A model generated the notes under the pieces. The model saw only the letters and a program-made list of their open reading frames with translations. It made no database searches and was not told the DNA's origin. A program made the position numbers and the translations under genes. 64,000 nucleotides of DNA from JANQIO01 sp043585095 (GTDB lineage Bacteria > Pseudomonadota > Gammaproteobacteria > Pseudomonadales > Halieaceae), in contig CP121321.1 of assembly GCA_043585095.1 (NCBI GenBank), forward strand, positions 1,426,001 to 1,490,000, in the 5' to 3' direction. Each line of letters starts with the position of its first letter. Positions within the stretch are counted from its first letter, which is position 1. This document shows, piece after piece, positions 43,555 through 52,668 of the stretch.

Positions 43555-44739
43555 TCAACCCAGCCTTTCGATAGCGATAGCCGTGGCTTCGCCACCGCCG
43601 ATACACAGGGCCGCAACGCCGCGTTGTTTGTCGTAGGTTTGCAGCGCGTGCATCAGCGTCACAATAATGCGGGACCCGGTGGAGCCAATAGGATGGCCCT
43701 GCGCGCAGGCCCCACCATGCACGTTGACTTTGCTATGGTCTATGCCCAGCTCCTGTTCGGCCAGCATGGTCACCATTGCGAAGGCCTCGTTGATCTCGAA
43801 CAGGTCGACGTCGTCGACAGACCAGCCGGCTTTATCCAGCACTTTTTGAATCGCTCCGATAGGCGCAATCGTAAATTCCTCCGGTGCCTGGGAGTGGCGT
43901 GAATGAGCCACAACGCGAGCCCGGGCCTGCCAACCTTGAGCAGCGGCTTCAGACGCCGTTGTCAGCACCAGTGCGCTGGCGCCGTCGGAAATACTGCTAG
44001 CATTGGCGGCGGTAATGGTTCCGTCCTTTGCGAAAGCGGGGCGCAGCGAAGGAATTTTTTCGATATTGGCTTTATGGGGTTGTTCGTCTTCACTGACAAC
44101 CGTTTCGCCGCCACGATGCTTAACAGTCACAGCCGCGATTTCTGCAGCGAGCTTGCCTTCATCCATGGCTGCTTTGGCACGCGTAAGTGAATCCACGGCG
44201 AAGGCGTCCATTTGTTCGCGTGTTAGGCCATATTGATTCGCAGTGTCCTGAGCAAAAGAGCCCATCGCCCGACCGGTATACGCGTCTTCAAGCCCGTCGA
44301 TAAACATATGGTCATGAATCGTCTTGTGGCCCGTGAGCACGCCGCCGCGGGCGTTTGGAATCAAATGCGGGGCATTGGTCATGCTTTCCATGCCGCCCGT
44401 GAGCACGACTTTGTTGGTGCCGGCCAACAGGCTATCGACGCCGAACAAGGTTGCCTGCATGGCTGAGGCGCACATTTTGTTTACGGTGACGGCACCGGTG
44501 GAATCAGGCAAACCGGATTTGCGAGCCGCTTGGCGTGCTGGCGCCTGGCCCAGGCCCGCTGGCAAAACACAGCCCATGAACACTTCGTCAATTTGGCCAG
44601 CGTCTGCGTCGCTGCGCTCGACGGCCGCCGCGATGGCAGCCGCGCCCAACTCGGGTGCCGTGACCGATGCAAGTTCGCCCTGTAATCCGCCCATTGGGGT
44701 GCGGGCTCCGGCGAGAATGACAACAGATTCCTGACTCAT
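43555..44739 (-). CDS. Acetyl-CoA acetyltransferase (thiolase)
   Basis: A 394-residue thiolase. The nucleophile is Cys90 (VNKMCASAMQA), with GGACAQGHPIGSTGSR carrying the catalytic His and CIGGGEATAI the second Cys. Length and motifs are those of biosynthetic/degradative acetyl-CoA C-acetyltransferases, closing a beta-oxidation cycle or making acetoacetyl-CoA. ATG at 44739 gives the usual short N-terminus. It is upstream of ribB on the same strand with only 4 bp between, an unusual pairing. Confidence 0.95.
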   Translation of the reverse strand: MSQESVVILAGARTPMGGLQGELASVTAPELGAAAIAAAVERSDADAGQIDEVFMGCVLPAGLGQAPARQAARKSGLPDSTGAVTVNKMCASAMQATLFGVDSLLAGTNKVVLTGGMESMTNAPHLIPNARGGVLTGHKTIHDHMFIDGLEDAYTGRAMGSFAQDTANQYGLTREQMDAFAVDSLTRAKAAMDEGKLAAEIAAVTVKHRGGETVVSEDEQPHKANIEKIPSLRPAFAKDGTITAANASSISDGASALVLTTASEAAAQGWQARARVVAHSRHSQAPEEFTIAPIGAIQKVLDKAGWSVDDVDLFEINEAFAMVTMLAEQELGIDHSKVNVHGGACAQGHPIGSTGSRIIVTLMHALQTYDKQRGVAALCIGGGEATAIAIERLG

Positions 44740-44857
44740 GATGTTCCTGTAAACGTTGGCTGCGGGCGACGATACCCAAAAGGGCGCCCATTTAGCCACA
44801 GAGCCTGTATTAGCTCAACTTTTGCGCGGTGTAGCTGACCCGATACAGGGCGACGTA

Positions 44858-45853
44858 TTACTGGGTTGGCCCGAAGAGTTTGCCCCGTATGCTGCGACGA
44901 TAGCGCCCCGGCGTCATGCCGGCATAGCGCTGAAACAAGCTGGTGAAATAACTGACATCCTGCAGACCCACCTGATAGGCAACTTCGCCCACGCTGAGGT
45001 TAGTGGTGCGCAGCAGCTCACGCGCGGCGGCAACACGTTGCTGACGCAGGTATTCGCTGGGCGAGTCGCCGGTGGTGGCTTTGAATCGCCTCGACAGGGT
45101 GCGGGCGCTGCAGCGCAGGCGTTCGGCCAGAGCGGGTATACGGATATCCTGGTGTAGATTGTCTTGCAGCCATTGCTGCGCATCCAGCACTAACTCGTCG
45201 TGATGGGCGCTGGTACTCGGCGACTGATAGGCATGGGCGCGAAAGGGTCGTCGTATCTCGGGCGAGAACTGGCTTTCTACCCGCCGGGCCACGGTCTGGC
45301 CGAACCACTCTTCAACCAGGTGGATCATCAGATCTGCGATCGAGTTTATGCTGCCTGCACAGTAGAGCTGGTCAGCTTGCGTGATGAGGTGGCGTCGCTT
45401 TAGCTGCACATCGGGATAAAGGGCGGCGAACTCATCGAAGTAGCGCCAGTGAGTGGTAGCGGCGCGGCCGTTCAGCAAGCCAGAGGCGGCAAGCAGGCAG
45501 CTCCCCGTGCCCACTGCACAGACTGTTGTGCCCGCTGCAACCAACTCTGGCAGAAGCGCTTGCAGGTCGCGTTGTTGGGTTACAACCGGCTGTGGGTTCC
45601 GCCACAGCGCCGGCAGTAACAGCAGCTTGCAGTCGGTGAGCTGTTCCAGACTTATGTCTGCGGACAACTTTAGGCCAGACGCCGTGGTCACCGGCTCGCC
45701 GTTGGATGAGGCGAGCTGGACGCCAATCTCAACCGGGCGCTTGGCTCGCTGGGTGGCGATATTGCTGGCAGCCGTGAGTATATCCATAGGAAGCGTCAAA
45801 CTGGTCGCTAGTACCCGTGGATACAAAGCCGCTATCACTTTCACGCGTGCCAT
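44858..45853 (-). CDS. GlxA-type AraC-family regulator with DJ-1/PfpI domain
   Basis: A 331-residue protein. Residues 1-180 form a class I glutamine-amidotransferase-like (DJ-1/PfpI) domain with the nucleophile-elbow region VCAVGTGSCLLAASGLL. The C-terminal 100 residues are an AraC HTH domain (IRIPALAERLRCSARTLSRRFKATTGDSPSEYLRQ, then VGEVAYQVGLQDVSYFTSLFQRYAGMTPGRYR). Members sense small amines or metabolites. It is divergent from fabY over 134 bp and may regulate that gene or the thiolase-ribB pair downstream. Confidence 0.9.
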   Translation of the reverse strand: MARVKVIAALYPRVLATSLTLPMDILTAASNIATQRAKRPVEIGVQLASSNGEPVTTASGLKLSADISLEQLTDCKLLLLPALWRNPQPVVTQQRDLQALLPELVAAGTTVCAVGTGSCLLAASGLLNGRAATTHWRYFDEFAALYPDVQLKRRHLITQADQLYCAGSINSIADLMIHLVEEWFGQTVARRVESQFSPEIRRPFRAHAYQSPSTSAHHDELVLDAQQWLQDNLHQDIRIPALAERLRCSARTLSRRFKATTGDSPSEYLRQQRVAAARELLRTTNLSVGEVAYQVGLQDVSYFTSLFQRYAGMTPGRYRRSIRGKLFGPTQ

Positions 45854-45987
45854 TGGCTACCTCTTACTGTGCCTTCTGCAAACTCGTCCTTGGTGTGTCT
45901 ACTTTGTCACATAAAATGGCTTAAATGCCATATTCCATTGATGATCAGCTTTCTACAATGCAACGACTGTTTTGTGAGGAGAGCGCT

Positions 45988-47838
45988 GTGAAACTGCCGG
46001 TTATTATCGGTTTTGGTGGCATTAATGCGGCAGGAAGAAGTTCAGCACACCACGCTTACCGACGCATGGTGATCGATGCGCTTCCGGCGGATAGCGCTGA
46101 GCAGACCTGGCGATCTTTAGCGGCGCTAACCGGAGAAGACTACGACGGTAGCGCCGCGATTCAGCAGCGACTCCGCGATGCGACTCTCGTCCGTCGTATT
46201 GAAGAGGTGCACTATCCGGTGGATGCGGTGCCCTGGAATCAACGTCTGGTCGCGCATGCGGAAGACTATCCGATGCAGTTCAGAATGCAGCGCAAGTACC
46301 TTCCTGACGTCCTGCCTCTGGATTGGCAGGTCAAAGATATTGACGAGCATCGGGTTCATGTCGAAGTAGAGCAAGGCATGATGTTTCTGCGGCCGACCCA
46401 TCGCGAGGCACCGGTTAAAGCGGCCGGGCAGTTGCCAAGCGGTTTTGATCCCGCTGCGCTTTACCAATCCCGAAATCACCCGCGCGGCCTGCAAATGACA
46501 GTGTATGCGGCGTCCGATGCACTGGGCAGCACGGGAATAGAATGGGAAGCGATACGTCGGCGGCTGTCTCCTGAGCAGGTTGCCGTCTACGCCGGTAGCG
46601 GCATGGGACAGCTGGATGCTAACGGTAATGGCGGCATGCTGAAGGCCCGATATAACGGGCGCAAGGTGACCTCAAAGCAGTGTCCCCTGGGTTTCGCGGA
46701 AATGCCGGCTGACTTTATCAACGCCTATGTGCTGGGCAGTCAAGGCACCACCGGCACGAATATGGGGGCTTGTGCTTCCTTTCTGTATAACCTCCGTCAG
46801 GCCGCGCAGGATATTCAGGCGGGGCGCTGCCGTATCGCTTTTGTTGGCAGCGCTGAAGCGCCGATAACACCCGAGATCATGGATGGCTATGCCGCCATGG
46901 GCGCCCTCGCAAGTGACAAAGACCTGCGTGCCCTGGATGGGCTTGATGCCTCAGCGACGACCGATTACCGGCGCGCCTGTCGTCCGTTTTCCAGTAACTG
47001 TGGCTTTACCATTGCTGAGTCCGCTCAGGTTGCCGTGCTGTGCGACGATGCCCTGGCGCTAGAGCTAGGGGCCTCCGTGCTAGGCGCGGTGACCGATGTA
47101 TTCATCAATGCAGATGGTCACAAAAAATCGATTTCTGCACCGGGCGTGGGCAACTACATCACGGTGGCCAGAGCCCTGGCGTCATTGGCTGGCGTGCTTG
47201 GGGATGAGGCGCTGGCTGAAAACGGGTTTGTACAGGCGCACGGTACCGGTACGCCCCAGAACCGGGTGACCGAATCGCACATTTTGGATGCTGCAGCTCG
47301 CGAATTCGGTATTGCTCACTGGCCGGTAGTTGCGGTGAAGGCCTATCTTGGGCATAGCATTGGCTGCGCCGGCGGCGATCAGTTAGGCGCCACTCTGGGT
47401 GCCTGGGCACACGGCTGGCTACCGGGAATCCAGACTATTGATCACATCGCAGATGATGTATTCCATGACCACCTGCATATCAGTGCTGAGCATACGCCCC
47501 TCGCCAAAGAGGCCAGCTGGGCAGTTATAAACGCTAAAGGCTTCGGCGGTAATAACGCATCGGCGGCGATCCTTTCGCCTACCCAAACACGGGCCATGCT
47601 GGCCAGGCGGCATGGCAGCCAGGCGATGATGGCGGCGTCTCGGCTGGGCGAGTCGGTGCAAGAGCGGCAGGCGGAATTTGAGGCGTCTTGTCTCGACGGA
47701 AGCTTCCGCCCGGCCTATCACTTTAACCACAACGTGTTGGGCCCCGATGATGTTCAGCTAAGCGCATCGCAGTTGCAGCTGGGGGAGGAGGCTGTAATCG
47801 CGCTCCCTCGAGAGAACCCCTATGCGGATATGTGCTAG
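45988..47838 (+). CDS. fabY: FabY-type beta-ketoacyl-ACP synthase
   Basis: A 616-residue condensing enzyme. The N-terminus LPVIIGFGGINAAGRSSAHHAYRRM matches the FabY family, which in Pseudomonas aeruginosa starts fatty-acid synthesis from acetyl-CoA and malonyl-ACP in place of FabH. Thiolase-fold residues are Cys262 (GACASFLYNL), His in VQAHGTGTPQ and His in VKAYLGHSIGCAGGD. The GTG at 45988 has GAGGAG six bases away; an ATG at 45925 would add 21 residues before the conserved core. It faces a GlxA-like regulator. Confidence 0.88.
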   Translation: MKLPVIIGFGGINAAGRSSAHHAYRRMVIDALPADSAEQTWRSLAALTGEDYDGSAAIQQRLRDATLVRRIEEVHYPVDAVPWNQRLVAHAEDYPMQFRMQRKYLPDVLPLDWQVKDIDEHRVHVEVEQGMMFLRPTHREAPVKAAGQLPSGFDPAALYQSRNHPRGLQMTVYAASDALGSTGIEWEAIRRRLSPEQVAVYAGSGMGQLDANGNGGMLKARYNGRKVTSKQCPLGFAEMPADFINAYVLGSQGTTGTNMGACASFLYNLRQAAQDIQAGRCRIAFVGSAEAPITPEIMDGYAAMGALASDKDLRALDGLDASATTDYRRACRPFSSNCGFTIAESAQVAVLCDDALALELGASVLGAVTDVFINADGHKKSISAPGVGNYITVARALASLAGVLGDEALAENGFVQAHGTGTPQNRVTESHILDAAAREFGIAHWPVVAVKAYLGHSIGCAGGDQLGATLGAWAHGWLPGIQTIDHIADDVFHDHLHISAEHTPLAKEASWAVINAKGFGGNNASAAILSPTQTRAMLARRHGSQAMMAASRLGESVQERQAEFEASCLDGSFRPAYHFNHNVLGPDDVQLSASQLQLGEEAVIALPRENPYADMC

Positions 47839-47901
47839 AGGTCACAGCTTTCACGGCCGTTTGGCATAGCTCACATGCCCGGACCTGCATACACTAGGTG
47901 C

Positions 47902-48321
47902 ATGCGTAAATTTATTCGTCATCCCAGCTGTATCCCTGTGGAAATTTCCGTCGGCGCTGCCGGCGTGCCGGAACAACAGTTCAGCTTGAACGTGTCGGCT
48001 GGCGGCTTGGCATACAGGCTGTTACATCCGGTTGAAGTGGGTAGCACTATCAGTATACGGATGCCCCAGATATGGCCAGATTACGTCGCTGAAGGCTGCG
48101 TGGTCTGGTGTCGCGAGACTGCATCAGGCTACGAGGCAGGCGTTCAGTTCCCGCGGCCGGACGAAGCCTTTAAAGCCCGCATGGTTGAGCAGTTTTGTCA
48201 GATCGAAGACTATCGCAAGCAACGCCATCGTAATGACGGTGCCTTGCTATCCAGTGAGGAGGCTGCCAAGGAATGGCTAGAGCGCCACGGTGCTGACTTC
48301 GCCGCCACGGTGGCCGGGTGA
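47902..48321 (+). CDS. PilZ-domain protein
   Basis: A 139-residue protein with the PilZ c-di-GMP-binding fold: basic RKFIRHPS near the start in place of RxxxR, then NVSAGGLAYRL (D/NxSxxG). The RxxxR part is shifted, so nucleotide binding is probable but not certain. It ends in a helical tail. ATG 47902 is preferred to 47875 since it puts the basic motif at the N-terminus. Its stop overlaps the GTG of the next gene, starting a chain of coupled genes to 53678. Confidence 0.8.
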   Translation: MRKFIRHPSCIPVEISVGAAGVPEQQFSLNVSAGGLAYRLLHPVEVGSTISIRMPQIWPDYVAEGCVVWCRETASGYEAGVQFPRPDEAFKARMVEQFCQIEDYRKQRHRNDGALLSSEEAAKEWLERHGADFAATVAG

Positions 48322-49139
48322 CGTCACAGGCAGAAACGGTCGACCTTCAAGTACCGTCACTCAGCACTGAGCTGCGCCTCGCTGTGCACGGCGAGGCCGA
48401 TCTTCATGTTTCAAAAACCCTGCGCGAGACGGGATTGTGGGAGCCCTACGAAACCGCTCTGCTGCTGGATGCGCTAGCACCCGGAAACTGTTTTTTGGAC
48501 GTCGGCGCAAACATTGGGTATTTCTCCGTACTGGCGGCATCGAGGGTCGGCGCAAGCGGACAGGTGTTTGCCTTCGAGCCCGAGCCAGGTAACGCAGCCT
48601 TGTTAAGACATAGCGTGGCACTTAACGGTTTTGACTCGGTCGTGACCGTATGCGAAGCAGCGCTTACCGATACGGCGGGAGAGGGACGTCTCTACATCAA
48701 TCCTACTAACTATGGTGACCATCAGCTGCACGCTGCGCTGGCGGATGGAGCGCACAAGCCGGAGGCGATCAGCGTGCCGCTTGTCGTGGGCGCGGACTGG
48801 TTGTCTGGACGCGCGGCGCGGGTCGATGTGGTCAAGGTTGATGTGCAGGGAGCCGAGGTGCAGGCCATTCAGGGTCTGCTTCCCATACTCCACAGTAGCC
48901 TTCCTGAATTAAGCTTGCTCATTGAGCTCAGCCCGCGATCGCTTCGCCTGGCGGGGCGCAGCGGACGCGAATTGATCACCTTGTTGGCGACGTTACAGTT
49001 GGATTTTTTTATTGTCGACCACCTTGAGCATCGGCTGGTACCCAGTACAGCCGAGGAACTCGCGATATGGTGTGACAATGTAGACGCCTATCCGGATGAC
49101 GCTGGATTCATGAACATCTACCTGCGCTCCGGGCTATAA
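48318..49139 (+). CDS. FkbM-family SAM-dependent methyltransferase
   Basis: A 273-residue enzyme. SAM-binding FLDVGANIGYFSVLAASR is at about 59-76 and VFAFEPEPGNAALLRHSVALNG follows; DVVKVDVQGAEVQAI is the FkbM motif with the acidic residue. These O-methyltransferases modify sugars, polyketides or lipids; the target here is unknown. A GTG start overlaps the PilZ stop (GTGA). It lies 8 bp from the following nitroreductase. Confidence 0.88.
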   Translation: MTSQAETVDLQVPSLSTELRLAVHGEADLHVSKTLRETGLWEPYETALLLDALAPGNCFLDVGANIGYFSVLAASRVGASGQVFAFEPEPGNAALLRHSVALNGFDSVVTVCEAALTDTAGEGRLYINPTNYGDHQLHAALADGAHKPEAISVPLVVGADWLSGRAARVDVVKVDVQGAEVQAIQGLLPILHSSLPELSLLIELSPRSLRLAGRSGRELITLLATLQLDFFIVDHLEHRLVPSTAEELAIWCDNVDAYPDDAGFMNIYLRSGL

Positions 49140-49147
49140 TCCGGCGT

Positions 49148-49708
49148 ATGAATGACGTCATTTATCAGCTAACCACACGAAACTCAGCGCCGCGGCTCAC
49201 CGTGCCCGGGCCGGATAAAGCCACCCTCGATTACATGCTGCAGGCCGCCGTAAGAGCGCCTGATCACGCCTGGCTAACGCCCTGGCGATTCCTGCTGGTT
49301 GAAGGTGAATCAAGACATGAGCTGGGTGAGCTGTTCGCAACAGCCTTCGCCGCCAGAGAGCCGGATGCCGATGCCGCAGCAATCGACAAGGTTCGTGCCT
49401 CACCGTTGCGGGCGCCCTTGGTCGTAGTGGTGATTTGCCGCTACACCGAACATCCCAAAGTGCCCGAGCATGAACAGCGCATTTCCGCGGGCTGTGCGGC
49501 GTACAGCATGCTGCTGGCCGCTGAGGCGCAAGGTTACGCGGGCATATGGCGCACCGGTGCGACATCTGAAGATCGCGCGGTGGCGGCGGGTCTGGGTCTT
49601 GCTGGGAATGAATCCATTGTAGGATTTCTCTATTTCGGTACACGCGAAGGGCGCGAAAAAACGCTGCCAGCACGCGCGATCGATGATTACGTGAGCCACT
49701 GGCCATGA
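49148..49708 (+). CDS. Nitroreductase-family protein (YdjA-like)
   Basis: A 186-residue FMN oxidoreductase of the small YdjA type. RNSAPRLTVPGPD at the start binds FMN phosphate, then AAVRAPDHAWLTPWRFLLVEG and IWRTGATSEDRAVAAGLGL. Substrate unknown. It is coupled to DUF3604 by ATGA at 49705-49708. Confidence 0.9.
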   Translation: MNDVIYQLTTRNSAPRLTVPGPDKATLDYMLQAAVRAPDHAWLTPWRFLLVEGESRHELGELFATAFAAREPDADAAAIDKVRASPLRAPLVVVVICRYTEHPKVPEHEQRISAGCAAYSMLLAAEAQGYAGIWRTGATSEDRAVAAGLGLAGNESIVGFLYFGTREGREKTLPARAIDDYVSHWP

Positions 49709-51732
49709 GCGCTTGGCAAGTGACTGACAAACGCGGCGAAAAAACCATGAAAAATGACTCTCAAACGAACCTGCCTTTGTTGAGGGCAGCGGCAATCACG
49801 ACTCTGCTGTTTGCTGGACAGGCATTTGCCGAACAGGTCTTTGCCGACGAGGGCTCGTTGGCCATATCTCCGCAGACATCATCCAATTCAACGTTAACCC
49901 CGCAGGCGGCGCCAACAGTACGAGCAGAGGTTGCCGGTGGCTGCGAGCACTACAACGCAAGTAACAATGTCTATTGGGGCGACCTCCATGTGCATACTCG
50001 TTACAGCCTGGACGCCAGCACGCAGGATACTCGCACCACGCCACAGCAGGCCTATGATTTTGCTCGTGGGCGACCGCTAGGCATTCAGCCCTGGCAGGGC
50101 GATACTCCCATGCGCACGCTGCAGCTCAAGCGGCCGTTGGATTTCGCGGCGGTCACCGATCACGCAGAGCTGTTTGGTGAAGTGGAGATGTGCACCAACC
50201 CAGCGAATGAAGCGTGGAGCTCGCTCTGGTGTAAAGGCTATCGGGCGTTTCCGCGGCTCGCATTCTTTCTGTTCAACAGTACCGCGGCCAGCGGGCGGCG
50301 CACCGGTCTGTGCGGTGAGAATGGTGAGCGCTGTCTGGCATCTGCTACCGCACCGTGGCAAGACATGATCAGCGCCGCGGAGGCGGCCTACGATCCATCC
50401 AGCGACTGCCGCTTTACCAGCTTTATTGCCTATGAATGGACCGGGGCGTCCGATACGCTCGCCAATATCCACCGCAATGTCATCTTTCGCAATCGCTCGG
50501 TGCCAGCGCGCCCCGCCAGTTTCGTCGATACCGGTTCAGCCGAGGTGCTCTACGAAGAGCTCGCTGAGACCTGTCTGGACGCTGACACCGGCTGCGATGC
50601 CATGGTGATTCCCCACAACTCGAATCTCAGCGACGGCTATATGTTCGCACTGCCGGCGTCCCTCGCCGCCAGTGAGCAGCGCCGCCGCTTCGAGCCGCTT
50701 ATGGAGCTTATCCAGCACAAGGGTTCCAGTGAATGTTTTTATGTGGACGGCATGAGCGAAGACGAGCTCTGCGCTTTCGAGCAACTTCCTTACAACACCT
50801 TCTCAGGGAAATTTCAAAGTTGGGCGCGGGAAGCCCCCGCACCCGACGACGGCTTTGCACGCGGCGTGCTGGCGGAAGGTCTTGGCGAGCAACAGCGTTC
50901 TGGCAGTAATCCCTTTGAATTAGGTTTTATCGGCAGCACCGATACGCATTTGGGCGCAGCGGGTGCGGTCGATGAAAAGTCGTTTCCAGGGCATGGCGGC
51001 GCAAGCACACCAGCTGGCGACGGCGGTTACGCGAGATTGGTTGACGACCTGGAATTTAACCCCGGCGGTTTGGCGGCAGTCTGGGCGCCACAGAATCGCC
51101 GTGACGACCTATTCGATGCGCTGCGACGCCGTGAGACTTACGCAACTAGCGGGCCGCGTATTGAATTGCGGCTGTTTGCTGGAGATGCACTGCCAGAAGA
51201 CCTGTGTGGAGACGTTGAATTCGTCGATAAGGGCTACGCCTTGGGCCGCCCGATGGGTGCGGTGATGCCGCCCGCCCAGGACATGACGCTGGCTGTCATG
51301 GCCAGGCGCGACCCGTTTTCTCTGCCTTTACAGCGCTTGCAGGTTGTTAAGGGCTGGGTTGATGAAAAGGGTGCGGCACAGGAGCGCGTCTATGATATCG
51401 CCGGTGATCCCAACAATGGTGCCACCGTTGATCTGGCGAGCTGCGAGCCCGCAGGGGCGGGCGCAGAGCAGCTGTGTGCCGTTTGGCAGGACAGCGATTT
51501 CCAACCGCATAGCGCGGCATACTATTACACCCGCGCCATTGAGAACCCGAGCTGTCGCTGGAGCCAGCATTTTTGCGCAGCCCAGGGCGTGAACTGCGCC
51601 GAGCCGAGCACGATCCCCGACGGCCTGGAAGCCTGCTGTGCAGCCGAGCACCGCCCGGTGATTCAGGAGCGCGCGGTGAGTTCCCCGGTGTGGTATTACC
51701 CTGAAGGTATGGCGGAAGGAAACACGCCCTGA
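49705..51732 (+). CDS. Secreted DUF3604 metal-dependent phosphoesterase-like protein
   Basis: A 675-residue exported protein (signal peptide around residues 15-42, ending GQAFA). It carries PHP-like metal motifs: YWGDLHVHTRYSLDAST, FAAVTDHAELFGE, a central VIPHNSNLSDG and a C-terminal GSTDTHLGAAG. DUF3604 proteins are widespread in marine bacteria with no known substrate. About 20 cysteines are spread along it, many near the C-terminus (CRWSQHFCAAQGVNCAEP), suggesting disulfides in the periplasm. The ATG overlapping the nitroreductase stop is used; ATG 49747 gives a shorter signal peptide and is also possible. It precedes a parvulin and HupE/UreJ. Confidence 0.88.
   Translation: MSAWQVTDKRGEKTMKNDSQTNLPLLRAAAITTLLFAGQAFAEQVFADEGSLAISPQTSSNSTLTPQAAPTVRAEVAGGCEHYNASNNVYWGDLHVHTRYSLDASTQDTRTTPQQAYDFARGRPLGIQPWQGDTPMRTLQLKRPLDFAAVTDHAELFGEVEMCTNPANEAWSSLWCKGYRAFPRLAFFLFNSTAASGRRTGLCGENGERCLASATAPWQDMISAAEAAYDPSSDCRFTSFIAYEWTGASDTLANIHRNVIFRNRSVPARPASFVDTGSAEVLYEELAETCLDADTGCDAMVIPHNSNLSDGYMFALPASLAASEQRRRFEPLMELIQHKGSSECFYVDGMSEDELCAFEQLPYNTFSGKFQSWAREAPAPDDGFARGVLAEGLGEQQRSGSNPFELGFIGSTDTHLGAAGAVDEKSFPGHGGASTPAGDGGYARLVDDLEFNPGGLAAVWAPQNRRDDLFDALRRRETYATSGPRIELRLFAGDALPEDLCGDVEFVDKGYALGRPMGAVMPPAQDMTLAVMARRDPFSLPLQRLQVVKGWVDEKGAAQERVYDIAGDPNNGATVDLASCEPAGAGAEQLCAVWQDSDFQPHSAAYYYTRAIENPSCRWSQHFCAAQGVNCAEPSTIPDGLEACCAAEHRPVIQERAVSSPVWYYPEGMAEGNTP
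51714..51731 (+). promoter_or_regulatory. RBS and probable CTG start of the parvulin gene
   Basis: GGAAGGA (51714-51720) lies 8 nt before CTG (51729-51731), whose last two bases start the DUF3604 stop (CTGA). The CTG frame reads KLLRKAWVHFIVLGSLLF, a normal basic-then-hydrophobic anchor. The frame has no ATG, and the next start (TTG 51768) would remove half of the anchor. Confidence 0.5.
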
Positions 51733-52668
51733 AATTACTGCGGAAGGCCTGGGTCCACTTTATCGTTTTGGGCTCACTGTTGTTTGTTGCGCAACGTGTT
51801 TGGTGGCCGGAACCCCTGCCCACGGTAGGACCTTTGTCAGAGTCCCGTACCAGCGCTTTAAGCAAGCAATGGCTGGCTACCACGGGCCGTTTTCCGAGTG
51901 ATCAAGAGTTAGCCGCGATGGTTTCGGCGGAACTGGATCGCGACATGTTGTTCCAGGAAGCGCTATCTCTCGAACTGCACCGGGCCGACCCTGTAGTGCA
52001 GCAGCGCTTGCTACGCAATATGCGGTTCCTGGGCATGGACCGCGGTGACGATGAGCCGGTGCTCCTTGAAGATGCCTGGCGCATGGAGTTGCACCTCGGC
52101 GATGAGGTCGTTCGGCGCCGGCTTATTCAGCTTATGGAGCAATTACTATTGGCGCGCCAGCCTATCCCCGCTATTACCGACGCCGACCTGCAAGCTGAAT
52201 TCTCCGCCCGAGAGGATGAGTTTGTCCTTCCGCCGCGCTATACGCTGCGACATGTTTTTCTCCCCCAGAACCGTGCGGGCGAGGCGGACAAACTGCTTAT
52301 TGCATTTCGACGCGACGGCACCTCAGCAAAAGAAGCACTCGCTCAGGGTGCACCGTTCCTGCCCGGCTATCATTTTGTCTCCCGAACCCCGCAACAGCTT
52401 GCTCGCGAGTTTGGACCCGCGTTCGTCGACAATCTGCAGCAGGCGAGTTCCGTAAGTAGCGAGCCCCGGGGCGCCGGGCTGGATCGGCCCCGTGCAATCA
52501 ACCTACGGCACGCATTTGGTGTTCCTGGAGGAGGTGTCGCCTGGCCGCAAGGCCACCCTGGATGACGTGCGCGAGCAGTTGTTGCGTGACCTGCGCTATC
52601 AACGGCGCAGACAGGCATTGGCAGCTGCGGTAGCAAGTTTGCGAGAGCAATACGAGGTGGTGCTATGA
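51729..52668 (+). CDS. Membrane-anchored PpiC-type peptidyl-prolyl isomerase, frameshifted
   Basis: A parvulin-type isomerase of about 313 residues spread over two frames. The N-terminal part has a membrane anchor, then a helical region and the start of the PPIase domain (YTLRHVFL). Near 52476-52480 the reading frame must move by one base: before it reads SVSSEPRGAG, after it reads WIGPVQSTYGTHLVFLEE, the expected parvulin end, and continues to a TGA at 52666-52668 overlapping the hupE ATG (ATGA). Without the shift the product ends at 52565 in unrelated sequence. A single extra G in GCCGGGCTGG would explain it: a real mutation, a sequencing error, or a programmed shift. Start probably CTG. 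Confidence 0.7.

Noticed and set aside
42403..43616. FMN riboswitch upstream of ribB
   Set aside because: The gene follows the thiolase stop by 4 bp, leaving no room for the conserved RFN structure.
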